From: Meghimatium bilineatum
Taxonomy: Eukaryota > Mollusca > Gastropoda > Stylommatophora > Philomycidae
DNA length: 64,000 nt
Direction: 5' to 3'
Assembly: GCA_034231615.1 (NCBI GenBank)
Contig: CM067298.1
Coordinates: 3,415,834 to 3,479,833 of the forward strand
The translations under genes and the position numbers were made by a program. Positions 12,346-23,590 of the stretch are shown here, in pieces. How positions within the stretch are numbered: position 1 is the stretch's first letter; every line of letters begins with the position of its first letter. The notes below the pieces were generated by a model. The model had not been told where the DNA came from and ran no database searches. It saw only the letters and a program-made list of their open reading frames with translations.

Positions 12346-12858
12346 ACATTCGTGATTACTGTTGTGAATGGTGAAGCTAATGATGGTGATGATGTTAATG
12401 ATGATGATGTTAATGGTGATGTTGTTGATGATGATGGTGTAAATGATTATGGTAATGATAGAGGTAGTGATGATACTAATGATTATGACATTGATGGTGA
12501 AAATAATAATGACGGTGATGAGGATGTTCATGGTGATGAGGATGTTCATGGTGATGAGGATGTTCATGGTGATGAGGATGTTCATGGTGATGTTGGTGGT
12601 GGTAATGATGGTGATGAGGATGTTCATGGTGATGAGGATGTTCATGGTGATGAGGATGTTCATGGTGATGAGGATGTTCATGGTGATGTTGGTGGTGGTA
12701 ATACTGATAACGATGATTCCGACGATGGTGCACGTTCTTATTCTTTAAGGGCCCGATCAAAGCAGAGCGTGGAAATTTTAACAAAAATTATTGATGGCAA
12801 CAAACAGTTGTCACTCGATGAACCAAGAACTACAGTACACGGGAGAGTTCGCCGTTAA
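12340..12858 (+). other. Asp-rich open frame over an 18-bp repeat
   Basis: A 172-codon frame made largely of GAT/GGT codons. An 18-bp unit (GATGAGGATGTTCATGGT) occurs in two blocks of four at about 12520-12590 and 12610-12690, each followed by GTTGGTGGTGGTAA. The last 42 or so codons (after DDSDDGARSY) are not repetitive but match no domain I know. No splice signals were identified. Repeat artefact is the default explanation. Confidence 0.3.
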
Positions 12859-13365
12859 TATGCAATGACATCGGTCTAGATTTATCATAATCAAACAGGG
12901 ATATTTTCTGAAATAATGCAAGCGCACTACAAACTCGTCTACTTGCACACACATCCTGCACATAGAAATTAATCTGTGCCAAGAAAGTTCTGAGACATGA
13001 GACCAATCAAACAAGAAAGCACTACGAATATCAACTTTGTGAATACCAAGTATTTGGAATTTTGTTTTTTGTACTCGTGGAATACTGCAGGAAATGTTGG
13101 GTTTACAAAAAGGCAATTTTACAGGTGTTGAATTATGTCATAGAACATTGTTGCAAGCATTTAACTTGTGTTGTTACATCATATCATGCGTCATCCTGGC
13201 AGCGGAAGTGAGCTGTAATAGTTGTCTCTCCATAGCCTTGGTAGTGCACTGTGATAAACTGTAGTCTTTCACTTTGGTGATGTTTCCTTTGCACTGAAAT
13301 CGCCACTTCCTACTCGAAATCTTCAACTTACCCTCCAGTATGGTCTTAGACCGAATAGTATTTCT
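12859..13365. other. Intergenic, no gene seen
   Basis: No recognised repeat or coding signature. Confidence 0.5.
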
Positions 13366-14355
13366 TTATAACGTGTCTAAAATACGTTGTTTGTCTTGTT
13401 ATAACGTGTCTAAAATACGTTGTTTGTCTTGTTATAACGTGTCTAAAATACGTTGTTTGTCTTGTTATAACGTGTCTAAAATACGTTGTTTGTCTTGTTA
13501 TAACGTGTCTAAAATACGTTGTTTGTCTTGTTATAACGTGTCTAAAATACGTTGTTTGTCTTGTTATAACGTGTCTAAAATACGTTGTTTGTCTTGTTAT
13601 AACGTGTCTAAAATACGTTGTTTGTCTTGTTATAACGTGTCTAAAATACGTTGTTTGTCTTGTTATAACGTGTCTAAAATACGTTGTTTGTCTTGTTATA
13701 ACGTGTCTAAAATACGTTGTTTGTCTTGTTATAACGTGTCTAAAATGCGTTGTTTGTCTTGTTATAACGTGTCTAAAATACGTTGTTTGTCTTGTTATAA
13801 CGTGTCTAAAATATGTTGTTTGTCTTGTTATAACGTGTCTAAAATACGTTGTTTGTCTTGTTATAACGTGTCTAAAATATGTTGCTTGTCTTGTTATAAC
13901 GTGTCTAAAATACGTTGTTGGTCTTGTTATAACGTGTCTAAAATACGTTGTTTGTCTTGTTATAACGTGTCTAAAATATGTTGTTTGTCTTGTTATAACG
14001 TGTCTAAAATACGTTGTTTGTCTTGTTATAACGTGTCTAAAATATGTTGTTTGTCTTGTTATAACGTGTCTAAAATATGTTGTTTGTCTTGTTATAACGT
14101 GTCTAAAATACGTTGTTTGTCTTGTTATAACGTGTCTAAAATACGTTGTTTGTCTTGTTATAACGTGTCTAAAATACGTTGTTTGTCTTGTTATAACGTG
14201 TCTAAAATACGTTGTTTGTCTTGTTATAACGTGTCTAAAATACATTGTTTGTCTTGTTATAACGTGTCTAAAATATTTCGTTTTTCTTGTTATAACGTGT
14301 CTAAAATATGTTGTTCGTCTTGTTATAACGTGTCTAAAATATGTTGTTTGTCTTG
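13366..14355. repeat. 33-bp minisatellite, 30 units
   Basis: The unit starts TTATAACGTGTCTAAAATAC and ends GTTGTTTGTCTTG. The array measures 990 bp, exactly 30 units without a length change; variation is limited to point substitutions. Frames are open on both strands (YNVSKIRCLSC per unit on plus), consistent with unit length rather than coding. Confidence 0.97.
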
Positions 14356-14361
14356 TTATGG

Positions 14362-14456
14362 GTGTCACATTAGGACATTACTCGCCCGTGTTGTAGGGGT
14401 GTCACATTGAGACATAACTCGTGCGTGTTGTAGGGGTGTCACGTTGAGACATCTGG
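14362..14456. repeat. 37-bp repeat, about 2.5 units
   Basis: The unit contains GTGTTGTAGGGGTGTCAC and follows the 33-bp array. Confidence 0.85.
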
Positions 14457-14599
14457 TTCATAAAGATCTTCACGAATCTCTATTGTCTACCTTCCTGACA
14501 AGTTTGGTAACTTGACACCCTGTCTGCGCCTTGATTATTACCCTACCACGTCTTCTGAACGAATTATACAGAAAGACGAACTGAGTAATGTGATTTATA

Positions 14600-14830
14600 T
14601 TCATATTTTGTTTATATTCATGTGTTTATATCCATAATTTGTTTATATTCATAATGTATTTATTTTCATGTGTTTATAGTCATAATTTATTTATATTCAT
14701 GTGTTTATAGTCATAATTTGTTTATATTCATAATGTGTTTATATTCATAGTTTGTTTATATCCATAATTTGTTTATTTTTATAGTTTGTTTATATTCATA
14801 ATTCGTTTATATTCATAATTTGCGTCTTTT
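14600..14830. repeat. Degenerate 17-bp AT-rich repeat
   Basis: TTTATATTCATAATTTG-type units, loosely repeated. Confidence 0.85.
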
Positions 14831-16300
14831 TATAATTTTATGTTCATATCCTAAATTTTTATTTTGTTTAGTTTCTGTATTTAATATTGAGTCGGTCGGA
14901 CATCCATATTGCCATCGACTCTTGAAATCACTCCACCAAACTATTGCCACCAACTTACGAAATCACTTCACTAAACTACTTTGACTATTCCCCAATAAAA
15001 CATTTTAGTCGTCTTGACCAGTTCGATCACAATCATTCCTGGGCAATTTACGGAGAATTACTTGAATAAAGACAGAAATGACCAGCAGAAATGATCGCCA
15101 TGATGAGGCGAAAGAGCTGAACCATTTTTGTCTATTCCTGAGTACCTCTAGACACATGAAGTTGAGCATGGTCTGGGTAATTGAAGGATTAGACAGTAAA
15201 TATAAAGCTAAAGCAGAGTTTAATATTTCCTTGACAGTTTCTTTCTATATTTAAGGAGACCGGCTTGTAGAATATATTTGATCTGTCCTACTGGTTGCCG
15301 CCAAATCTCTATCAATCATTGCTATTGTACGGTATCGATTTTATGTTCCTATTCGTCACAAAATTCTTTCGGCAAAAGAAATCGTACGTAAATGAATGTG
15401 TTTCTCATCTCGAAGGAACCTTGCATAGCAGACGAGAAATCGTTTATTCTTATCTTCCGATCTTTCTTTCTTGGGCGTGATCTAACTTTTTCTTACACTG
15501 ACAATATATAGAAATCGAATTTGATGTCCTGGATTTGAGTGCAGGAGAGTTTCATTTCTTTTCACAAATCACTTGGGCTTCCTTTCTGCATCCAAACGAT
15601 ACTTCCTAATTACCAGAGCCCCCCTCATGAAAAATCAGAAGCTGCTGATATATGTAATTAAGTGGTGAAGAAGTGGACATTATTGTAGGGCATGGAGAGT
15701 TACAGGAAGCGGGTAAGAAGGTACTGGGAAATAAAAATGAGTAGCTGGGGAATCTACACGAAACAAATACATCCTTAAAGCTTACGAGTGTTCAGATATG
15801 AATTATCGTTTAGAAAATCTCACGGATGTTTTTCAAAAGCTCGTCCAGAAAGTAAGATTAAATAACAAAAACACATTATACATTTGAATATATACAAAAT
15901 ATGTCCGTGCTGGGGTGGGTGTTATACATGCGGTGTTGTCTTTTTTTTTTAAATAGTGATTCATCCCTGAGTTTTTTTTACGACGATGCAAGCGAGAGGG
16001 CACATGATAATTACTTCCGCAATTAGAAACTTATTGATTGCATTATCATACCTAGAACACAAAGATCATGCACTAATTTTGTTGTTGCGATTTTCTAATC
16101 TAGTTTAATACAGTTGAGTATGTGGTCTGTGCATTTTTAAATGGTCCGATTGTAAACTATGTGTGGCTAATTTGTTGCAAGCGGTGAAGTTGGGATTGTG
16201 AGTCAGGAGGAACATTATCAACTCTCCTGTCTTCAGGTAGTGAACATGCAACATCATTTTTCAGAACCTTATTCTCAGATTTGTTTCCTTTGACAAGAAC
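14831..16300. other. Intergenic, no gene seen
   Basis: No recognised domain, repeat or RNA gene in this 1.5 kb. Confidence 0.5.
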
Positions 16301-16308
16301 ATTTCCAG

Positions 16309-16495
16309 TTGGTCATTGTAAGTTTGACAGTCAGTTCTGAAATAAATACTCGTGTAGGTCAACAAGATAATCTCACGTTTGGCTATTCTTGCTCCCCTAT
16401 CCCACCCGGCGACACATGCGTGATATTTTTGAAGTATGCATTATTTAAAGCTGTCGATACTGCAATTTCCCCGTTAGAAAGTTACATGGAGATTG
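16309..16495 (+). other. Candidate exon, possible extracellular (Ig-like) segment
   Basis: A pyrimidine-containing tract ending in TTTCCAG precedes 16309, and GTAAGT follows at about 16496, so the block has plausible splice sites. The frame between them is open and non-repetitive: NTRVGQQDNLTFGYSC then SPIPPGDTC. The spacing vaguely resembles the start of an immunoglobulin-like domain. No second exon was found and the 3' edge is already part of a tandem duplication. It may be chance. Confidence 0.22.
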
Positions 16496-17030
16496 TAAGT
16501 TGCTTGTATGATAAAGTTACATGAAGATTGTAAGTTGCTTGTTGCCAGTAGCTTGTAAGATACAATTTCATGGAGACTGCAGCTGACTTGTACGATAAAG
16601 TTACATGGAGATTGCTAATGGCTTGTATGGTTGCTTCATGCTGAAGGCGGATGATAATCTCCAGGAGTTTGAGAACGAACGCAGAAGAAGAAGAAGTATG
16701 GTTGCTTGTATGGTTGCTTGTATGGTGGCTTGTACGATAAAGTTACATGGAGATTGCTAGTGGCTTGTATGGTGGCCTGTATGGTTGCTTGTATGGTTGC
16801 TTGTATGGTTGCTTGTATGCTTGCTTGTAAGGTTGCTTGTATGGTTGCTTGTATGGTGGCTTGTGTTGTTCCTTGTATGGTTGCTTGTAAGGTTGCTTGT
16901 ATGGTGGCCTGTATGGTTGCTTGTATGGTTGCTTGTATGGTTGCTTGTATGCTTGCTTGTATGGTTGCTTGTATGGTTGCTTGTATGGTGGCTTGTATTG
17001 TTCCTTGTATTGTTGCTTGTATGACAGAGT
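16486..17030. repeat. 12-bp minisatellite (TTGCTTGTATGG) and related duplications
   Basis: 16486-16625 holds loose copies of GATAAAGTTACATGGAGATT. From about 16697 the 12-bp unit dominates with GGTGGC, TTCC and TTGT variants. Open frames through it are artefacts. Confidence 0.95.
16630..16700 (+). mobile_element. Mini GAA-tailed retroposon (hairpin type)
   Basis: CTCCAGGAGTTTGAGAACGA followed by ACGCAGAAGAAGAAGAAG. The same 3' segment appears at 35056, 35594 and 57706 in reverse. It interrupts the 12-bp repeat region. Confidence 0.6.
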
Positions 17031-17380
17031 TGTGATAGTAATAAAGAAAAATCATGCAGCAAACGTGGTTGAACCAGGTATGTTCAAAAGGCACCCACTC
17101 GCCTCGCAACTTGTGTCAACACGTTTTTCGTCTTCGAACGTTGAGAGGCGGGTAGGTGCCACTTGAGCGGACCTGATTCAAATTCAATTTTGTGATTGAT
17201 TTTTCTTCATGAATAAATCCTGGATGCTTGTATATTTATGTGATATTGGCAGTAACTTTCGCAAATAGAGGGCCTACCCAGCACAATTCAATCAAGTCAT
17301 TTATGTCATGTGTTTCTGCTGTTGTGTCTAGTTTGGAGATTGGTCGCGTTTTATGTTGATAATGTTCACCACAGAAGTGT
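17031..17380. other. Intergenic with possible SINE remnant
   Basis: GGTGCCACTTGAGCGGACC followed by TGATTCAAATTCAA near 17150 resembles the SINE-like block at 6291-6390 in opposite orientation. No gene. Confidence 0.35.
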
Positions 17381-17507
17381 GATATGTTACACAACATAAT
17401 GATATGTTACACAATATAATGATATGTTACACAACATAATGATATGTTACACAACATAATGATATGTTACACAACATAATGATATGTTACACAACATAAT
17501 GATATGT
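17381..17507. repeat. 20-bp tandem repeat, 6 units
   Basis: Unit GATATGTTACACAACATAAT; a TATGTT..AACATA inverted pair lies in every unit. Confidence 0.97.
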
Positions 17508-17567
17508 CTTGTAAACATGGCCAGTGAACAGGCATTAGGAGGACAGAATTCATGTTTGTAAATTATT

Positions 17568-18556
17568 GACATTCTAACAGCCTCACAAGCTGTGAAGTTA
17601 TCACTCTATCAGTCTCACAAGCTGTGACGTTATCATTCTATCAGCCTCACAAGCTGTGAAGTTATCATTCTATCAGTCTCACAAGCTGTGATGTTATCAT
17701 TCTATCAGTCTCACAAGATGTGAAGTTATCATTCTATCAGCATCACAAGCTATGATGTTATCACTCTATCAGCATCACAAGCTGTGAAGTTATCATTCTA
17801 TCAGTCTCACAAGCTGTGATGTTATCATTCTAACAGCCTCACAAGCTGTGATGTTATCATTCTATTAGCCTCACAAGCTGTGAAGTTATCATTCTAACAG
17901 CCTCACAAGCTGTGATGTTATCATTCTAACAGCCTCACAAGCTGTGAAGTTATCATTCTATCAGCATCACAAGCTGTGATGTTATCACTCTATCAGCATC
18001 ACAAGCTGTGAAGTTATCACTCTATCAGCATCACAAGCTGTGAAGTTATCACTCTATCAGCATCACAAGCTGTGAAGTTATCATTCTATCAGTCTCACAA
18101 GCTGTGATGTTATCATTCTAACAGCCTCACAAGCTGTGATGTTATCATTCTATTAGCCTCACAAGCTGTGAAGTTATCATTCTAGCAGCCTCACAAGCTG
18201 TGAAGTTATCATTCTAACAGCCTCACAAGCTGTGAAGTTATCATTCTAACAGCCTCACAAGCTGTGAAGTTATCATTCTAACAGCCTCACAAGCTGTGAA
18301 GTTATCATTCTAACAGCCTCACAAGCTGTGAAGTTATCATTCTAACAGCCTCACAAGCTGTGAAGTTATCATTCAATCAGCCTCACAAGCTGTGATGTTA
18401 TCATTCTATCAGCCTCAAAAGCTCTGGTTATCATTCTAACAGCCTCAAAAGCTCTGAAGTTATCGTTATATCAGCCTCAAAAGCTCTGGTTATCATTCTA
18501 ACAGCCTCAAAAGCTCGAAGTTATCACTCTATCAGCATCACAAGCTGTGAAGTTGT
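17568..18556. repeat. 32-bp minisatellite, about 31 units
   Basis: The unit contains CTCACAAGCTGTGAAGTTAT and CATTCTAACAG, with AAG/ATG and CTATCAG/CTAACAG variants. It degenerates after 18400. Confidence 0.97.
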
Positions 18557-20044
18557 CACCAATTTGAGAACGTAGAATATGTCCCCAACATTCACTCCTC
18601 CCCACCCCTCAAACCACCTTCCCGTCTATTGACAGCTGTCTGCCGTAGGTAAGACTATTATTCAGTACATAGATGCTATACATTTTGCACATTGGATAAT
18701 TCTGTTGATGTTATAACAGCGTTGCCAATAAGAGTAGTACAATTTTAGATTTGAATATTGCCCATGTTATTTTCTTGTTATATTTTATTCAGTTACTGCA
18801 GTTCTTATGTCCGAGTATTTCTGTGATTTCAAATCAAATTTCACTGAGGTGTTGTCAATGCAGTGACCAATAAAAATCACGAATATGTTCATGACAACAG
18901 GAGTGACGCAGTCAATGATGTTGCCTTGATAACTTCAGTTAATTGTGATAATATTGATGATGTTGGTAGCTTGTCGTTGTTTTGATGGTGTTTTTGTGAG
19001 TGCTTAACAGATTCAGTGTTGCAGTTCGTTTCGTCAAAGTATCGCTAGTCTCGGGTTTAAAAACCACTTGAAAGCACTAACCCATTTTTTTAAAAGCACA
19101 AGAAAAAGCACTAACCCATTTTTCATGACTATGTCACAAGATATATTATAATTTATTCATTTCATTTAATGTTATAATTATTATTATTCCACATATGTCA
19201 AATCACAGTCAGACAATACTTATAAAATTATCTGTGCATGTTGTCTGTTGTATTTACTCTTCCTAATATTTATTTTTTAGATCTACTAAATCATACTAAA
19301 AAAAAAATTATTAAAATTCACGAAGAAAAAAACATTATAAAAAAAGGTGCTGGCTGTATTCATAAAATTGTAACGAGATTCCACATTAAAATCCCCCAGT
19401 ATTGGTTACTATGAGAAATATGTTTATGTCAGGTGTAGCAAGTTCTAGTCAAAAGCTCACCTTATACAGCACTTTCTGGGTGTACGTACAAGCTATACAA
19501 CGATGTTGATGTTGATGGGTGAAACAAACTTGTAAAAGCCTTATGTGATCTTTTTAGGCAACACACATAGAGCTTCTAGACTATAGAGTTTTTTCCCATG
19601 CTTCACTGTTACCAAATTCTGTCTTATTGAGTTTACGTAAATAATTATACATATGTCCGGAACAATGTCCAGTTACACAGATATGCATGCACACTTTTGT
19701 TGATTATATGTTGATATTTTTGTCTGTATACTTTTGTTGATTATATGTTGATATTTTTGTCTGTATACTTTTGTTGATTATATGTTGATATTTTATATGC
19801 ATGCTTTTGTTAATTATATATATATATATATATATATATGCATATTTCTGTTGATTTTACGAGATTCCGAAGAAAGAGTCTCGTTTTGATTTACTATCAG
19901 AATGGGTGTTCAAATTTCTTATGTTATTGTAATAAAAAATATTACAATTCCTTTAGTGCCATCTATGTCTACAGTTATCCATTTTAATTACTTGCAATCA
20001 TTGAGCCACCGACATATTGGATGCTGAAGATAATTATTATTCCT
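18557..20044. other. Intergenic, no gene seen; small 37-bp repeat
   Basis: A TTTTGTTGATTATATGTTGA repeat occurs three times at about 19719-19800, followed by a (TA)n run. Nothing else is recognised. Confidence 0.5.
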
Positions 20045-20060
20045 ACTAAAGAAGCAGTAA

Positions 20061-20612
20061 GTGTACAGTAAATTAGAGTGCAGTCGCAACGAAGATGCTG
20101 GAGCTTTTCCAGCTCCACCTCTTGTGGCTTTCCGTCGAGACAGGAACCTACGCGATACTCTGGTTCACTCTCACCTTCGGCCGGCGGGATCTCCTATCGG
20201 CACCTCCCCGTGTCAGCGCCCGTGCCTCACGTGCCCTTTTGTCTTTCGGACCACCTCTATCCGATTCCCTAAGTCGGTATTCCATATCCACCACTCTTTT
20301 TCTTGTGTCTCTCGTAACGTTGTGTACGTTATCACTTGCAAACGCTGCAACCTGATGTACATTGGTGAAACGGGCAGATTCTTAGCCACTAGGTTTGCCG
20401 AACACTTACGGGACATCCGTAACTATGGATCTTCCCCGGTGGCTCTCCACTTCAACACCAATTCTCACCGTGGTGTGCTGGACATTCAGGTCACTGGCTT
20501 AGTCTCTTGCCACTCAGGTGACCGGCAACGTTTCTCATTAGAAAACCGCCTCATTCTTAATCTTGGCACTCTTAAGCCCCATGGCATCAATGACCAGCTA
20601 TACTTTCAATAA
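20061..20612 (+). pseudogene. Penelope-like RT/GIY-YIG endonuclease, C-terminal part
   Basis: The 183-codon frame ends the polyprotein of a Penelope-like retroelement. Residues 20-40 carry PLVAFRRDRNLRDTLVHS, the linker typical of this class. Cys51, Cys55 and Cys58 form a CX3CX2C cluster. Residues 86-120 are the GIY-YIG nuclease core: VVY at 87-89, YIGETG at 100-105, Arg111 and His115 following. Glu161 sits where the family's metal-binding Glu is expected. The nuclease would nick the target for reverse transcription. The upstream RT domain is missing, and the first methionine is internal, not a true start. The frame itself is intact, suggesting a relatively young copy. Confidence 0.85.
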
Positions 20613-21262
20613 TCTCTATACCTCCCCCCCCCCATTTGTGTGTGTGTGTGTCTCCCTTGCTATGCCTCCCTGCTGCTCCTACATTCCTTCCTTCTGCCAC
20701 CCCCCTATCCTCATTTTGTCTTACTCCTCTCCTTGCTACTGTTCCTCTCCATTGTGGTGGATCGGCTTGGGCCCCACCCAGGGGTTGGGGCTACGGTGAC
20801 CCGCCACGTTGCTATTGATGTGTTGGTGGGTTGTTACGCCTTGGGACTGGGACCGGCAGGATTTCATCCGGGGTGGGCCTAGTGCGGCTTTGCGCGTCGA
20901 TTCTATGCCTCATCTGTATCTCTTGCTATCACACTCCACTCTCTTTCTACGGGTTGTTTTACCCAGGCTTCATTATCCACTTCCCCGTTCGATTCTTCGT
21001 CCTACTCTGTCTACTTTCTCCATTCCCACTACTTGAGGCTGTGTCCTCTGTTTCTTCTGTGCCATTCTCTGTGGCCCGTGGGCGCCACCACGTACCTATC
21101 ATCTTATTACTTTTTGCCTTTTGCCACTCTCTGGTTGTCCTTCTTTGGTCTTGTTGGGTCGGCTACCCTTACAGCTACTTAGCATGCCGAGGCTGGGAGA
21201 CCTTTACACCGACTACATATATATATATATTTATTTATTTAGAATATACATATATATTTATT

Positions 21263-21295
<33 letters not shown>

Positions 21296-23173
21296 CCACA
21301 CGACTTGGATGGCTCGGATACAGGGGTCCCCTATGTATATTTATGGAGCCAGCGTGCGGTACGGGCAACACCTCCAGTGGGTTGTAATGTACGGTTGGTC
21401 TCACTCAACTACGAACATCGTTTCATCTGACATGTTTCTCACCATGGTACATGGCCTGGACTAAGGGATCGTGTATCGGTGGCTCGAGGTTCTGTCCGTT
21501 GATCGTTGTTCCCATAGATGGGCTAGTGTACAGTGCGGGCAATACCCACATAGGGATTGTGACGTGCGGCTAGTCCATCCTCTTATCATCTTCGGTTGAT
21601 GCGACAGGTCTCACTTCCGAACACGGGGCCTAGAAGGTACTTGTCGTTGCGGTTGTGACCTTGGTCCATCTTCCGCAATATTTATTTTATCGGAACCTCT
21701 GTTACACCGACCTCCAACTACAACGACATTATGGACTGATGACCCTTACTTGGTCACATACGACCCCCCACCACCTCACATGCTTTGGCTGTAGTTCTGG
21801 GTCTGCCTCCATCTGACATTGCCTCCTTTCCCCTTTTCTCTCCTACTCTGGTACCCTTCTCTTCTGCACCTTCTTTCTTTATCAGCCTGATACCTTCGCA
21901 CGACGCGCCTCCCCGTGTTAGTCCCCCACCCTACCTTGCTGTGTCCGGTAGGCTCCTTCCTACTTCCACATCCCGTCCTTGCGTGGCGTATTTCCGGCTC
22001 GGGGCCCACGTCTATCCACCGTTTTCTTCTTCTTTTTTCTTTTTTTCTTCCTTTTTTTTTTTTTCTTTTTTTTTCTTTCTCTTTTCTTTCTTTCTCTTCT
22101 TCTTCTCTCTTTTCTTGTTCTTCTCCTCTGCATTCCTCTCATCCCTTTTTTTTATCTGTCTCTATGACTATTTGTAGGAGTCACGGTTTTAACTTTTACC
22201 CGCCTCGGGTTTCTCTCTACGGCCCTGCCTATTATTTCAGTCGGTCTCTCGTCATAATACTGGACCTTTATACTTATCGCTCAATCTTCCCTGCGGCCAT
22301 TTCTGTAGTCCTCTTAGTTTCCTGTAGTTTCCTGTGGTGTGACAATCTGGCATGTTGGTACTTTATTGACGCTACTTGCCTACTAGCTTTCATTGTCCAT
22401 TGACCCTGACCCACCAGTGTGACTGTTGGTTTCAAGCTAGCCAGTTCTCCACGTATCAGATAAGTTCTTTTTTATATATTATCACCTATATTTTATATTT
22501 TACTCTCACTTACATACATCATTGTATTATCACTGTATTTTCTTCCCACCATTATCTACTCCTACTTATAGTCTCTCTCCACTGCCTATATCTGCTCGGT
22601 CGTTTCTTTCTTTTCTCCCCTTTTTTCTCTACTTTATTCTTCATCTCCATCTCTCTCTCTCCCTCATCTGATCTCTCCTACCATCCTCTTTTGCGTTTCC
22701 ATGACGACTGTATGCTAATACTCATTGCCTGTTGCCATTTCAGGTAAGTATCTGAATTTATCCTCATTTATCTTAGTTTACTTGCTATTACACCTTAACT
22801 ATTTTCACTCATCTCCTTCTGTGCACTTTCCCCTCCTCACTTCTTCCCATACCCTCTTCCTCCCTGCTAGGCTGCTCCATCTCTGCTTCCTCTGCTATCT
22901 ATTCGTTATACTCATTGCGTGTTGCCACTTTTGAGGTATCTTAATTTAACCTTATCTATTTTACTTACTACCACACCTTATCCATTTTCGCTCCTCACCT
23001 CCTTCCGTGCACTTTCTCTCCTCACTTCTTCTCCCCATACTCTCTTCCTCCCCAATATGCCGCTCCTTATTTACTTCCTCCACTATCTATTCACTATCTC
23101 TCCTCCTCTTTCCTTCCTATCAACCACGTTTGTTTCCATGTAAGATTCGTTGTACCGTTGTCTTTCGTTTGTC

Positions 23174-23204
23174 CTGATGAAGGCTTAATAGTCGAAACGT
23201 CGTC
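23174..23204 (+). ncRNA. Hammerhead-ribozyme-like core
   Basis: CTGATGA (23174-23180), GAAA (23194-23197) and GTC (23202-23204) occur in the order and spacing of a minimal hammerhead. GGC/GTC could form a 3-bp stem II around TTAATA, with an unpaired A. AC/GT gives a 2-bp stem III with a 3-nt loop. I see no convincing stem I. Penelope-like elements are known to carry minimal hammerheads with short stem III. Confidence 0.5.
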
Positions 23205-23447
23205 TGTCCCTGTATCTCGTTGTTAGGTTGTGTTATGTTTTATTTTGGTAACACATCTACCTATTTTTGTTTATCTTGACATTTGGAACGAATGTTCATG
23301 TTTCAATAGACGATAGCAGTCACATGATAGCCATCACGTGATTGCAGTCACGTGTACACACTATCGTTTAACTCTTGTGTACGAGTAAGATTATTGCAAT
23401 AGCTCAATGACGTCATATGTATCTCAATATTGTCTGGTTAGTTTACC

Positions 23448-23590
23448 GATTGGCACATGGTTGAGAGGTTAGAGAGTTGGTCTCACAATAGCGAGGTCCA
23501 GAATTAGATCCTCGATAGGGAATATGTTTTGTTTCTGTCAGAGAGTAAATTTAAAAACTCACCCTGTACATGACGTGGAGACAGCAAGAC
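23448..23590 (+). mobile_element. tRNA-derived SINE or tRNA pseudogene
   Basis: TGGTTGAGAGGTTAGAGAG (A-box-like) then GAGGTCCAGAATTAGATCC (decayed B box). No clean cloverleaf, so not a functional tRNA. Confidence 0.5.

Larger units (their letters stand above)
20045..23230 (+). mobile_element. Penelope-like element, 5'-truncated
   Basis: The element keeps the end of the RT-endonuclease protein (20061-20612) and a CT-rich 3' region of about 2.5 kb containing poly-T and ATTT runs. It closes near a hammerhead-like core at 23174-23204. The RT palm is absent, so it cannot be autonomous. Exact ends are not determined. Open frames inside the pyrimidine-rich 3' region look like low-complexity artefacts. 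Confidence 0.75.

Noticed and set aside
12340-12858. Asp-rich acidic protein
   Set aside because: Mostly GAT-repeat translation. Listed only as an unassigned frame.
13340-14410. 356-codon repeat protein
   Set aside because: A pure 33-bp array, open on both strands; no evidence of a gene.
17568-18556. CRISPR-like array
   Set aside because: The units are contiguous with no unique spacers, and the DNA is eukaryotic. The same applies to every other array here.
20831-22747. Membrane-protein-like frames rich in Phe, Ser and Leu
   Set aside because: They arise from CT-rich low-complexity DNA in the Penelope-like element's 3' region.
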